A stretch of 64,000 bases of DNA from Caenorhabditis remanei (lineage: Eukaryota; Nematoda; Chromadorea; Rhabditida; Rhabditidae): assembly GCF_010183535.1 (NCBI RefSeq), contig NC_071333.1, forward strand, positions 7,376,587-7,440,586, read 5' to 3'. The translations under genes and the position numbers were made by a program. Each line of letters opens with the position of its first letter. Within the stretch, counting starts at the first letter, position 1. Of the stretch, positions 49,946 through 61,669 are shown in pieces. The notes below the pieces were generated by a model that saw nothing but the letters and a program-made list of their open reading frames with translations, made no database searches and was not told where the DNA came from.

Positions 49946-52900
49946 GAGTGGATCATCCGAGGAGAGATGAGTTGAATGCAAATGGAAATGACAGTTGTTG
50001 GTGGTGGTTGTGTGGTGGCAGCTAGTCGAATTGTTGAAAAAAGGTCGTTTGCCGCTTGATTGTTCTGTACCGGCGCTTTGCGAGAGAGGACCTAGAGAGC
50101 CAGGTGTATTGTCGGATAATAAGCAGGTAATTAGAACGGAAGAGGAAAGAGGTAGAAGGAAAAGAGGGTGGAGAGACGGATTGGCACGACAATCACGGAG
50201 AAGGGACAACGGCAATCCGGTGTCCAACCTGGGGTCAACTAGCTGATGATCGCGCACACGCGTTGACGGATTTGGTGCTGTTTTGGCGGAAAACGAGGGT
50301 TGACTAGATATGCAGACGATTTTCCACGATGACTAGTTATTCGGCCCTTTTTCACGTTCATCTCTTTTATCCGACACGCATCCAGAAGGAAAAAACGACA
50401 TGGAAGCGAAAAAAGGACAGTGTGTTTGTCCTGTTATGCGGAAAGAGGAAAACTATTGGACTGGAGGATATCCATTTGATGTGTGTATGTACATTTACAT
50501 TTCGAGTGAATTCGAACAAAATTTTAGAAGCGAAAAAAGAGTTTAGTAGTTCCGTTTGAATTGGTTTCGAGGATTGATGAGAAAATTGAGGTGAGGGAAA
50601 GGTGGAATTGAGCTGAACGATTGACAAATGACCGTTTAGGAGAGCTATTTGAGAATTGTGAATAGCAAAGTGGTAAGAAGAATTGGTAGCGAAAATTTGG
50701 AAAAGAAAACTATGAATTTTCTATAGAACATTAGTTGTATTCTTAATATGTTACAGATGAAAACCCGTTTTCTAGCTCCATTTTGTTTCAACAGTAAAAT
50801 TGTATTATGAAAACATAAACAGACTAGCCGGATGTCGCGCGAGTGACTCTATCTCTACTTATGGTATTATCTGGAGACTTTGCAAAAAACGGCACACATA
50901 CACAGAAATAATGTAGATGTGCATGATACGCGCAACCAGTATCTCTCTTCTCTCTATCTATTGGTGTATACACCTTTTATTTTTTGAATATGCCGCATGT
51001 GTGGTGGTCAGTAATGTGTTGTATGTCAGTCAATAAAAAACCTCATAAGACAAAACAAGACGCGCGGTTTAAGGTCATGGAAACGACCCCCGCCGGAGCA
51101 TTGGTATTGATAACAGTGTACACAAGAGTTTTGAAAAGAAGGCAGAACAATTGGCAGATTGGAAGAAAGAGAGGGCACTTGATGGACTGAGAAAAATGAA
51201 TGAAAAGTGCGTGGACGACCGGAATATGGTGCATTAGGAGGAACATGTGTATTTGTTTCGAGGTGTTTCCGGTTTTGGAGTGAGGAGAGGATGAGCAAGA
51301 TAATAGTTGACAATAAGAAATTTGTGAACTACTCCGAGAGAGCGTTTTCCACTGTCAGGAAAAATAAAAACAGTATAACTAGTGTAATAGTTAAACACTA
51401 GAAACAATAATTTTGTGCTTATCTTGTTTCAAAATTTATTGAATCCGACATTGTTTGAAACAAACGTAGTATCTAAAACAAATCTGTTTTGAAAATGTAT
51501 GCAAAAATTAGAAAAATGGAAATACTTGAAACCAACTGGTGATGACATTCAATTATTACTATAGAGCACAAAGTATCAAGTAGGCATCAAATTGAGCAAA
51601 CCAAAATAGATAAGAGTAAGCTACCCAATTCTCAATAAAGAGACAGTAGACTCATCAAGATCTCCAAAAGCACAGAAACAACACTTGAGTTTGGGATATG
51701 ACTTTGTTTGGGCAAGCGCCTGCGGTGGGTGTCTCTCCTCTTTTTCCATCTTTCAAGACTTCCTGCGGGCTCCCAGAGCACTCCCCTTTTCTCTCCCGGT
51801 GACTGAGGGAACACAGTCAGAGCCACTTAAAGAGCCGCTGTCCAGCAACTTCTTGAGTTCGCGCACCAAAACGTTTTGTACTGTAGCGGCGCGGAAAAAG
51901 GAAGGGGAGATGAATCGAGTATACAAAAGCGGGTTCGCAAGTGGATGCTTTTTGAAATGGTCACTTGGTTGTTTCGAAATTGTTAGCACGTTCTCGTTTT
52001 ACCTCAAGTCGCCGCCACCCGCCGACTGTCTCGACATCCTCAGCAACTTGTGTTTCTCTGTTAATTAACTACGTTTACCGATTCGTTTGCTCTAATTTTT
52101 GTTCTTCAGACACTCACGTCCTCCTCTTCGATTCACACAGTGGTCATCGGCTTCTTCACACTGTTTATTTGTTCAAGTGCGTTAATGAATAAAAACCTAA
52201 AAATAAAGGAGTCTCAATGAGTGGGTGCAATCAGACCACCCACTGGGGAAAAGCAACTTCTTGTAATTCGATACCACTGTTGTCGGTGCTCATGCCTTGT
52301 TCAATACGTACAGATTTCAAGACTAAAAATCATAAGATCATTCGAAGGACACAAATAGTCTATCGTTCGATTTGTCGAGTATCAGACGACCTTCTTCGAA
52401 ATTAATTACCTGTTAAATTCATTAAGATAACAACGCTTTTAGAAGGACAAACAGTATGTTTTACCTTTGAACGTGACTTTGAACGACACGAAAAAACCTG
52501 TGAACATTGAGTGTCCTAATTGAAGTGTTTAGATTGCAACCGCTAAGAAACACATTTGGGTTTTTGCGAGCTTCGTGAACTGTGACCAATAAAGGAAATA
52601 TTTGACACAAAAATTTCTAAAAATGGAGAGAATACCTACAGTAGGATGTTGAGAGAAATGTATGATTTTTTATATGAATCGATTCAGATTCCCAAGAAAA
52701 AAAGAAAATTATTTTGGAGTCGCGCCCGAATATTAGTCTGAAGTGAGTTTTGAGACATGAAAGAGCCATAAATCACTTCTCGTCGGAAGTTTTTCTGTGC
52801 ATTTTAATAGAAATTCTCCTCGTCGTGGTCGTGAAAGAAATAAAAATCTTACATTTTGAAATAGTAGAATGAATTAATGAATTTTGATTTTACAAACTTT

Positions 52901-54973
52901 ATCAAGATATTGGTCCCTCGTTATTTTTCTTTGTGCGTCATGAAGTTGACCGGTTACTTATAATGTTGACAATGATACTTCAAAAACACGACACCTTTAA
53001 AGATTCCAGAATGTTGTTTTTGTCATGAGTGCATAAACAATTTTCATAAGTTTTCTATGAATGAAATCATAAATCTTGACTTTTCAACATGTTTTTATAC
53101 CTGGAAAACATTTCAGACGAAGTGATGATTGTTTTCATATCTATACAGTTTTTAGATGACTCGACATACGATATGACTTGAATTTGGATTTGTAGTAAAT
53201 AAAAACAGAGATTGTAATGTTTTCAGGAATCATGGAAGAGCGAAACTTTTGAACTGTTTGAAAAAATAATTGAAGATTTTTTTCAGATATTGGCTTTGTG
53301 GTTTGACATATTCACAATTACTGTGTGTGATAATGAAAGATAGAAATAACAATAGAAAATATGTTAAACTAGATTACTTTTGATTTTGTTGCTTACATTA
53401 ATGAATTGCCCTTAAAGAAAGTTTGCTTGAAACCTTGGAAAAATTACTGTGCATTTGAAAATGAATCGGAGCAAGAAAAATATTTAAAAAAAAACATATG
53501 TTTGTAATTGAATTCTTCAAGAAAATTTTGAATAAAAAGAACTGGTAAAGTTCAGTACATGACAACATTTTCTTCTGCGAAAATATTACTTCTAGCGGTT
53601 TGCTGTCTTTTGCTCAAAGCTCCAAATACGTCTACAACTTCAGCTGAAGATTTGACAAACAGAACCTGAAAAATTACTGATAACTCATTGATTTTTATTC
53701 ACATTCATTTCTGCGAAGTGAGCTAATTTCTAATATATCATTCCGAAAGCATACTGTAGACATGAAAGAGAATCGGCGGTCACTCATTCAGCAATCTTAC
53801 GCCCAGTTCCGTGCGTTTTTCCTATTGGCCTTATTTTGATATCATTCCTACAGTATTCGGACATTTATCAAACGTAAACGTCTTGTTTTCGTAGTAGCAG
53901 TGAGATTCCGGTTTCAGAATGTGAAAAACAGTAACACCTGCGGAATTCTCCGACTTTCGAAAGTTGTTCGGAACTTGGTACTCATGCCACACCTTGTTTC
54001 TTTCGCAGAATATTGTTTGTGCGGACAAGTGTTGACATTTTTGTAAGCAGGAGAGAAGAACATGTTCAAGGCGACAGAAAAATGAAAATGATATGATGAT
54101 AATACTGCTTCTTCTTCATCTTTCCGATGTGTGTACGTCTTCAAAGAGCGAGCCATTCATCAAAAGAAACTTCATCTACGAATCTCGTTCTATCGTAATC
54201 ATACATCAGAAGCCCGCGACGGCGACGAAGGAAGAATAGAGAAGATGAAGAACGGAAAAGGAAGAAGCGGAGATTTTCGTTAAGCGTTTGATCGTACGAT
54301 ACCTTCACACACAATCTATTTTTGTAGATGGAAAGATGTATCACTTTCTTCTACGATCTTAATTCTCTTCTTTAGAAGATACGCATGATTACTGTATGTG
54401 TTTAACAATTTGTCTTATTGTCGTGTGAAATGTCAAAAAAGAGAGAAATGAATGATTCAATAGTTTTATTAAACTTCATTAGTAATTGATAATTCAAGTA
54501 CTGAAGAATGATTTCATTATTTGGTATTGTATTTGTCATAGTGGTACACAGTACTGAATTAACAATTTACGGTTTAGGTAAATACACCAAAGACACAAAG
54601 CTGAGAAATGAAAAACGGGGAAGCAGATATTAATCAGTTATCCAGCGATAATTTCCTTCCAATCCGCTGCGATAACTGATTAACCAGTTATCTAGCTATT
54701 TTAAAAGCTTTCAAAAGTTTGTACACGATTCAAGATGTCGAGATCTTAAATAGCTTAGCGAATCGGGAGGAGGGCCAATTAAAAAATTAAATAATTGCAC
54801 TAGGGTGCGAGCTCAAAACAATGTTGGGGTGAAGAGGGGTGAAAAGAAAGAGAGAAAACAAGGGTTAGAAAGGGGAGAGGTCTCACCTAGGCAAAAACAT
54901 TGCATGTCTTAAAGGCCCCTTAAATAGGAACGGCTTTGCTATTTACAAAATTAACAACAAAAAGAGGGGAAAA
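49946..54973. other. Intergenic, 5.0 kb
   Basis: The left part is the crb-1 promoter. The right part includes the likely osm-11 3' UTR, with no minus-strand AATAAA until 54465-54470. An inverted repeat lies at 54630-54683. An open frame of 127 residues at 51685-52068 (+) in a locally GC-richer stretch has no splice or family support. No tRNA or repeat family recognised. Confidence 0.45.
54630..54683. repeat. 13-bp inverted repeat, hairpin-forming
   Basis: TTAATCAGTTATC at 54630-54642 is the exact reverse complement of GATAACTGATTAA at 54671-54683. AGCG/CGCT pairs extend the stem after a small bulge. A related direct copy (TTAACCAGTTATC) follows at 54680. It lies about 290 bp beyond the osm-11 stop on the downstream side, so it may fall in that gene's 3' UTR. 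Confidence 0.7.
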
Positions 54974-55689
54974 TTAATACTGGACTGGAGTGAACATGGT
55001 GCACTTCGAGTACCAACGTTGGCAGGTAGCGGCCATTGAAGCAGACGATGGTGGGTTGCACATTTGGTGGACCTTTGGATGAGTGTGAGCACACTTGCAT
55101 TCATCGGTACAATGGGTGGCAACGCATTCTGGAGTACAGGTGGCGACGATGGCGGCGGTGAGACGAGTTGTCTGTGGAGCAGTTCTTGAAGAAGAGGAAG
55201 AGTGGATATGAGCTGCCTTGCGCTCGTCAGCAATTGGCAAATCGAGGTTGGCGAAGTCATTTCCTCTTGGAAGAATTGGTGGCATCACGAGTGGTGCTCC
55301 GAGGTCTGGAAGCTCGACGAGTCCGGCCTTTCCAACTGCGCAGTGCTTTTCGTAAGCTGGGCAGAATTTGGAGACCTTTCCGTAGAGAGCACGTTCGATT
55401 GGTCCTGATTCATCTCCACAGTACTTGTTGTAGTGCTCGATGTGCTTGATGCAATAGCGATCAGAGGCTTCACGGCGAATTCGGACAGGGTTGGCTGAAA
55501 AAACAAGAATTAGACAACTGTTTCAATAAGATGATAAGAACAAAAAATTACAAAATAAAGATAAGGAAGAACATGAGTTCAATGAACATGTTACTAACTA
55601 TACTATCTAGGTGGTGATTATATGTAAATGTGCTTACCTTGTGCCAAGACAATAACTATAGCGATAGCGGCGACGGTAGTAAAATTCAT
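54974..55689 (-). CDS. osm-11: OSM-11, secreted DOS-motif Notch co-ligand
   Basis: Exons 55638-55689 and 54974-55494 encode 190 residues. A signal peptide (MNFTTVAAIAIVIVLAQA) is followed by a basic processing-like site (VRIRREAS). Two Cys/His segments follow (RYCIKHIEHYNKYCG and FCPAYEKHCAVG), matching the DOS (Delta and OSM-11) motif. The C-terminal region has a Ser-rich stretch (HIHSSSSSR) and ten more cysteines or histidines in CTPECVATHCTDECKC and the distal part. OSM-11 is a diffusible DOS protein that works with DSL ligands on LIN-12/GLP-1 Notch receptors. It also affects osmotic stress response and vulval development. It lacks a DSL domain and TM, consistent with a secreted co-ligand. 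Known locus F11C7.5. Confidence 0.92.
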
Positions 55690-58600
55690 GTTTTGAAGCG
55701 GTGCTTTTGTGAGATTCAATTGCTTGATCTCGCAAGTCGAAACTGCGTGTCGATCTTCAGAAATCGACCACTTTTATGTGTTCGAGAGAACTCCGCCCTT
55801 TTTTTCAACAAGACCGCCCTTCCTTGTCTGCGTGCGCGAGTCGTAGGAAGCCGACGCCCCACCCCCTATCTTTCAAAGTGAGGAGGACGTCGACTAAACT
55901 GATAAATCTAAAAATATCATCACGGCCACCACTGATAGGAACTGATATGAAGGCGACTAAAGAAGATGTAGAGGAAATAGCACCGTCGGAGTGTAGAGGG
56001 TTTCGGCGGATGATGGATGGTATCTCTAATGATCGCCGTATGGTTAGAGTGGAGGAGAAGCCAGCGTCGCACGCAGTTTTCTGAAGATGCAGGCAGTGGT
56101 CGAAAAAGATAAAGATGATGTGAGAACTGTTGAAGATGTTGAAGATGGGGCACGTCGAGGTCGAAGATGTGTTTCGATCCTTCCGTAGGAAACAAACATC
56201 TCCGTGGTGCGCTCAAACTCACTCGACTCGTGATAGTTGACTAAAATGGGATAAGAAAGACACAAATAATGCACTCGTTTTCTCTCCGGGAGGCTTCAAA
56301 TGGCTATTTTCGTCCTCAGTCAGTGTCTTCTTTATCAAACCGTCATGCGGAACACAGACTATGTACTACAACTGACCGTAATCATCGTTATAGTCATCGC
56401 TTTCATGTTGACTTGTTTCAAGCATTCTGTGATTTTTGAGACCTATTGTTCTCGATTGTACGGAAGTAAAATGACCAAAACAATTTTGCGGTCAAGGCTT
56501 CAGTTGAGAGTGTAACATGGTTGGACCCATAAGCTGGACTTTTGAAACAACGGATTCCTTTAATGAATGAAGCGTTTTGTCAGCCATTCGACGAATCACT
56601 TCTAGAAACTGAACTTAGTAGCCGTTTCATAAGTTCTGCTTATTGTAGTCATAGTCCGTGTGGCTTCATGACTTACGTCACCTTTTGAAGTTGATCTCAT
56701 GGTTCGACGGATAGTTTGTGTCTTCAACGACTGAAGAGTCGTAAATCTCACAAGGACTCTTCTTCTCACGGGGTTTATCTGAAAGATGTGTCAGATGATC
56801 TTCGCTCGGACAAATCTTCGACTCAATGTTTACAGTAATTTCGTAATAGTTCTCTTGCTTATTGTTATTCTTATCCTGTTCCGCACAAATCTTACTTTCA
56901 TCCTCATTGAATTCAAACGGTATGCATCTTGTTTTCACAGTTTTCACTTCCCGACCAACGCTGGACCTACCGTAATCGTTGCCAACAAACAGTTCTTTGA
57001 GACATTCAGGTTCCCATCGTCCGGATTTAGCTACTTACCTTGAGACATGAAAAATGTTATTTTTCGAAACAACTATTTTCTTACTACTAAACTCTGACCG
57101 AAAACATGACCTTTACTACCCCGAGTGTCATTCATTCATCAAGACACTTCTAGAAAAACGTCTTTTTTTGTTTCACTCCTGTTGATGGATCGTGGTCGAC
57201 CTCCAACATCTTCCGTATCTCCTGACTTTTAATGGTCGAGGACATCTATTCAAATCTAAATTTGGAACTCTCCGTTTGAACTTTGGCAACTTTGAATGAC
57301 GCCGGCTTCTCGAAACTTCCATTCTGTTTCCAGATAAGCTTTCTCTTCCATTCAAACAGTCATAGTGTAAACACACGTAAACAGGGAGAAAGCGTGAGAA
57401 AGCCCTCTCGAACTTTGTGTTCTCAGGGTGCGGCTTCTGCTTCACGTTGCCGTCAAAACTAACACGCGTTTTTCGTTTTTGCTGGCTCATGAATCTAAAT
57501 GTTTTTCGTGACAGTGTGTTCTTGTCAGTGTGTTTTACTGTTTGGATGTTTGGATAGTACTGTTGTGAAATTGAACATCTTTGAAAGTCAGAATACGACC
57601 AGACAAGACATTTGAAAGAAAAGCGCATGGGCAGTGTCTGTAACAATGAGAACCCAACTCGGAATGTTGTTATTGAGTCTTTTCGTAGAACAGAAATACT
57701 GATCTTCTCTTCGCCAAGGACACTAGTAGTACGGTAGGTGGAGAAACTTCTCCACCGATCCGACTAGTAAATACCTATCAACTAACAGTTTGAACACAAG
57801 AGATAGGAGTTATGCAACAAAAAACATCATGAAAAGTCGAGTCGGTGCGTACGGTAGGAAGTGTAGTGAGTGATATAAGAAGTGACTAGTTGAGAAAATG
57901 GGAACCATGTTTTCGAATTGCTTCTTGATCTTTCTAAATCGGATATTTTTGACCCTGAAAGCATACTATGACTTCTGCAGACCACAAACGTAGTAAGAAA
58001 CCGATTGGGAATCTCTGAGGAGATGAAATCATATTCATGTTTTGGTTCGTATACTTCTAGCACAAAGAAGGCGTTTTGGACCAGAAACTAATAATAATGA
58101 ATATGATAGAAAATATAAACATACTCACTTTTGGAGTACTGGTTTGAAGAAACTGTCCTGGAATTTAAGAATAAACACTTCCTTTTTCATTATCGCTGTT
58201 TTGTGTGTTATGCACTTACTAGTAACCAACCTGTATGTGTGGTTGTTTGTCTTTCATAACATGATTGATTGCTCTGAAAACGGAACTATATGACTCAAGT
58301 TGTTCGCAGAACATCTGAAAATTCTAGAAGTACTCTTTTATATTTCTAGAACAGGTTTTGGGGTTACAGCATGAGAATGCTATGTTCTCTGCTGAACCCA
58401 TGTTTTCAACTACTGCCTCTTTGCATGCTTCTTCTCTCTCTTCGTCTCTTCACTATTTGCTGCGGGTGTCTTCAAAAAACAGATTCGAATAACAAAAGAG
58501 GAACTGCAGTATATGAAACGATACATTGATAAATACACGTGTAGAATGTTATGCCACCTTCTTCTTGTCATCGTTGATTTTTTGGTCTCACCATCACCAC

Positions 58601-61600
58601 CTCCTATAAAGATAATGTCAGTATTGAAAAAGAAGAAAAATGAGAGAGAAACCGTTCAATCATGTGGCCACATACTTACTACATGTTAAACGTTGTTGAG
58701 AAAAATTTTTGAGATATCTTATAAAAGTCATCGCAAGAATATTGTAACCAATTGTAGTCAAAAATAGAAGGAAGGAGAAAAAAATGAACAGTTTCCAGAT
58801 TTAATTCCCTTCAAAATAACACTGTAATTGAAATACTGGTCTAACATTATTTGGACATCCAAATTTCAGAAACTTGAGCGAAAAAACTCAAAGAAACGTC
58901 ATTCTCTTCTATAAAAAAACTCTTGCTGAATTAAAGTTTTAAAACTTGCACTAATTAAATTAATTTCAGCTAAAAACGTCTCTATTGACTTAGATGGTAC
59001 ACCGATACCTTAATTAGTTGTTTATTTTCCCGATTTACAGGTGTAATGTTTTTTCCTTTTATAGTCACAATGTCGGTTTGTTTTTTTTTCCAGAAAAATT
59101 CACCACTCCCGTTCCGTGAACGAAATGCAACCTAAACTTTCTGAGGGATTCCAAAAATGTACGAGTGAACAAGGAAGTTCTTTCACTTATCAGTTAACAA
59201 ATTTGTGAATGACTTTGTTATCAATGTCTGTCAAAGATTGGGACAAACATACTGTAGTAGAATGAAGTAGGACAAAGGCTGAAAGAACGATCATATAAAG
59301 TTCTTTCGGTGTAATTTATGTTCATTCACTTACAAAGAACATATGGAAAAAGCCCTCATCAGATCATGTGATAATGTGATTGAACTATAAATCATGACTT
59401 TTATTAGCTTCTGTTAATTCTTATCTTCAAAATAGAACAAAATGATTTCCGAATAAATATCTCTGTTAAAACATAAAAGATATTTATGACACTCTAAAAG
59501 TTTTTATGGTGTAACAAAGATATCTGACACATTGCCGTCGTTTTTCATTGAAGAAACTTGCAGAATTCCGACTATCATTTTTGTTCATCGCGGTGACTTT
59601 TAGAGATGTGATCGTATGATGTAGTCTGACAAAACCGACTGATCTTAATGGTTTCCAACGTATTTAAAAAGTCAGTAGAGGGTGTGGTTACTTGAAACCA
59701 AGGATTGTAGCGGCGGTAAATTTTCATGAAAAGAAACAGGGATTTCTGAAAACGACCATTGGTATTACAGAAACACAACTCCTAAAGTTAATAGTTGAAC
59801 AACAGGAACTAATTCTATTGTATATCATGGATCTCTCGTGAAAATATCCCGCAGAAACCTCCTTAAACCAGCCAAATACACACTCTCGCATTTTTTTCTT
59901 ATCTTTTCCCTTATATCATCTAATCCAAACGTACATTTTCATTTATACACCAAGTCTGAAGTCTTGCAGTTTCTGATTCTTTTCTCTCTATTGTATCTCA
60001 CAACGGACGTCTTTTGAAAGACGTGTTCATGATAGAGATAGTCGTCGTTGCAGGCTGCTTTTTGAACGTCATTTTTAACATTGATTGCAGTTGATTAATT
60101 ATCTTGATTTTTGAAGGCGCAGAGAAAAACGTATAAGGTTGATGACTTTTGAAGTTTGCGTATACTCAACAGGTTGTCAATTAATTAACGGTTTTGAACT
60201 TTCTTGCAACTGATAAGAATGATGATCCAAAATACTTTTCTAAAGAAAACCGCCGTCTGTGACGCATGTGGTCACTAGATGAACGAATGGATCAACATGG
60301 TGTTTGATTTGAATTGAAGTTCAAGTAAAGTTGCACAAGAAATAAATTCTCACGTGGAGGTTTATACTACAGTTTATTTGGCAAACTGGTTCCGTCTCTG
60401 GCTTAGAAAATCTTTCAAAACAGATCTGTTGTTTTATTTCGATGAAAATCGGAAAGATTCAGGAAACGCCCTACTTTTGAAGATTTTAGAGGGGACAGAA
60501 AAAACTTGACACATAATTTTTTCAGATTTTTCAGAGCTTTCCGGCAAATGTCATTCAGTCAAGGAAATTTATTTTATTAGGCAGGAGGATATGAGCTCGG
60601 TGAAGACATCAACCACCAACACATTTCTACTTCACACTCCAGTTAATAGTTTTCTGTGCAGCCATATGTTTTTAATCCCAGTAGGAGTCTCTCCGTTAAT
60701 CGTTCCGTTGTTTTCCTGTCAAATTTTGATCCGAGAGTTATCCGCCGCACCGAAGGTTATCATCTTCCTCTGTTTCCTCTTACGTTCAGATCAAACTTTG
60801 CGAAGATCGAAAATGAGAAGGATAGTGAGACAAAAAACAGTCCAACGGCCTCCGTGAGATCGGGCCGCAGGACGAAGATGGATGGGAATTTGTGCCCGCT
60901 GCCGCGCAGCAGATAAATGAGGACACGTATAGTGACAGTTTTTCGGTCGGAGAACAGTACCACTTGTTAGGGACAACATACACGAAGAGACTACTGTAGC
61001 CCGTTGATTACGCTGTGTACCTCGTGACTTTTAGAAGTGATTTTTTGAGAGAAGAGCGGAATTTCAATTACTTCAAGGCAAAAGAGGAAAATTGGAAACT
61101 ATTCTGGTGCCGCAGTTAACTTGATAACGGAGAAAAATAGTTTGCTTTTGAAATGATACGTGCATGAAACAGGTCACAGTAATTATGTTTCAAAGAAAAA
61201 TAGTTAGTTTTAGTACCGACCAAAATGGTAACAGAAGATGACTAAAAATATCCGGTCATTTATTTTTCAAATAAACGTGGGGACTTTATAATGTGACAAG
61301 TTATAGCAAACTTAAACATTTTCAGAATGGGAGAATGTAAAAAAGGTTGCGAATGTCTCATTAAAATAAGATCGATCTTATAATTTCATAATTCTTGAAT
61401 ACACATCAAATCGCTTTGAAGCGTGACTCCGGATCCCATTAACTCATGCAAAGAAAAAAATTTCAGAAGAGATAGGAAATGAAGTGAGTGCGTCCCCTCC
61501 CCAACCCAATAACTGGATAATGGGCTCGTTAATTGTTTTGTGAGCCCTCAGCTCCATCTCATCCTCTCTGATCTCTCATTGTGCTCTTCTCAAAAGCTCA

Positions 61601-61669
61601 AACTCGCCGGTGGTGTCCTCAGGTTCAAACGTTTTCGTTTCTCTTACTTGTAACCAGTTTTCATTTTCA
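55690..61669. other. Intergenic, 6.0 kb, with unassigned ORFs
   Basis: This is the divergent upstream region of osm-11 (minus) and the channel gene (plus). Several stretches are less AT-rich than typical spacer. A minus-strand open stretch at about 56678-57045 has coding-like composition but no ATG. A minus-strand frame at 57173-57646 is 157 residues long, with TTACAG before its first good ATG. A plus-strand patch at 60570-61000 is described in the findings. None can be joined into a convincing gene by eye. Confidence 0.4.

Noticed and set aside
51685..52068. 127-residue open frame on the plus strand in a GC-richer patch
   Set aside because: No motif, no signal peptide or splice support, and an overlapping open frame on the other strand; more likely regulatory sequ­ence.
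56600..58351. Four TTCTAGAA (heat-shock-element-like) sites
   Set aside because: The octamer is expected a few times per window at this base composition and occurs elsewhere (for example near 12034 and 36734), so the cluster is not convincing.
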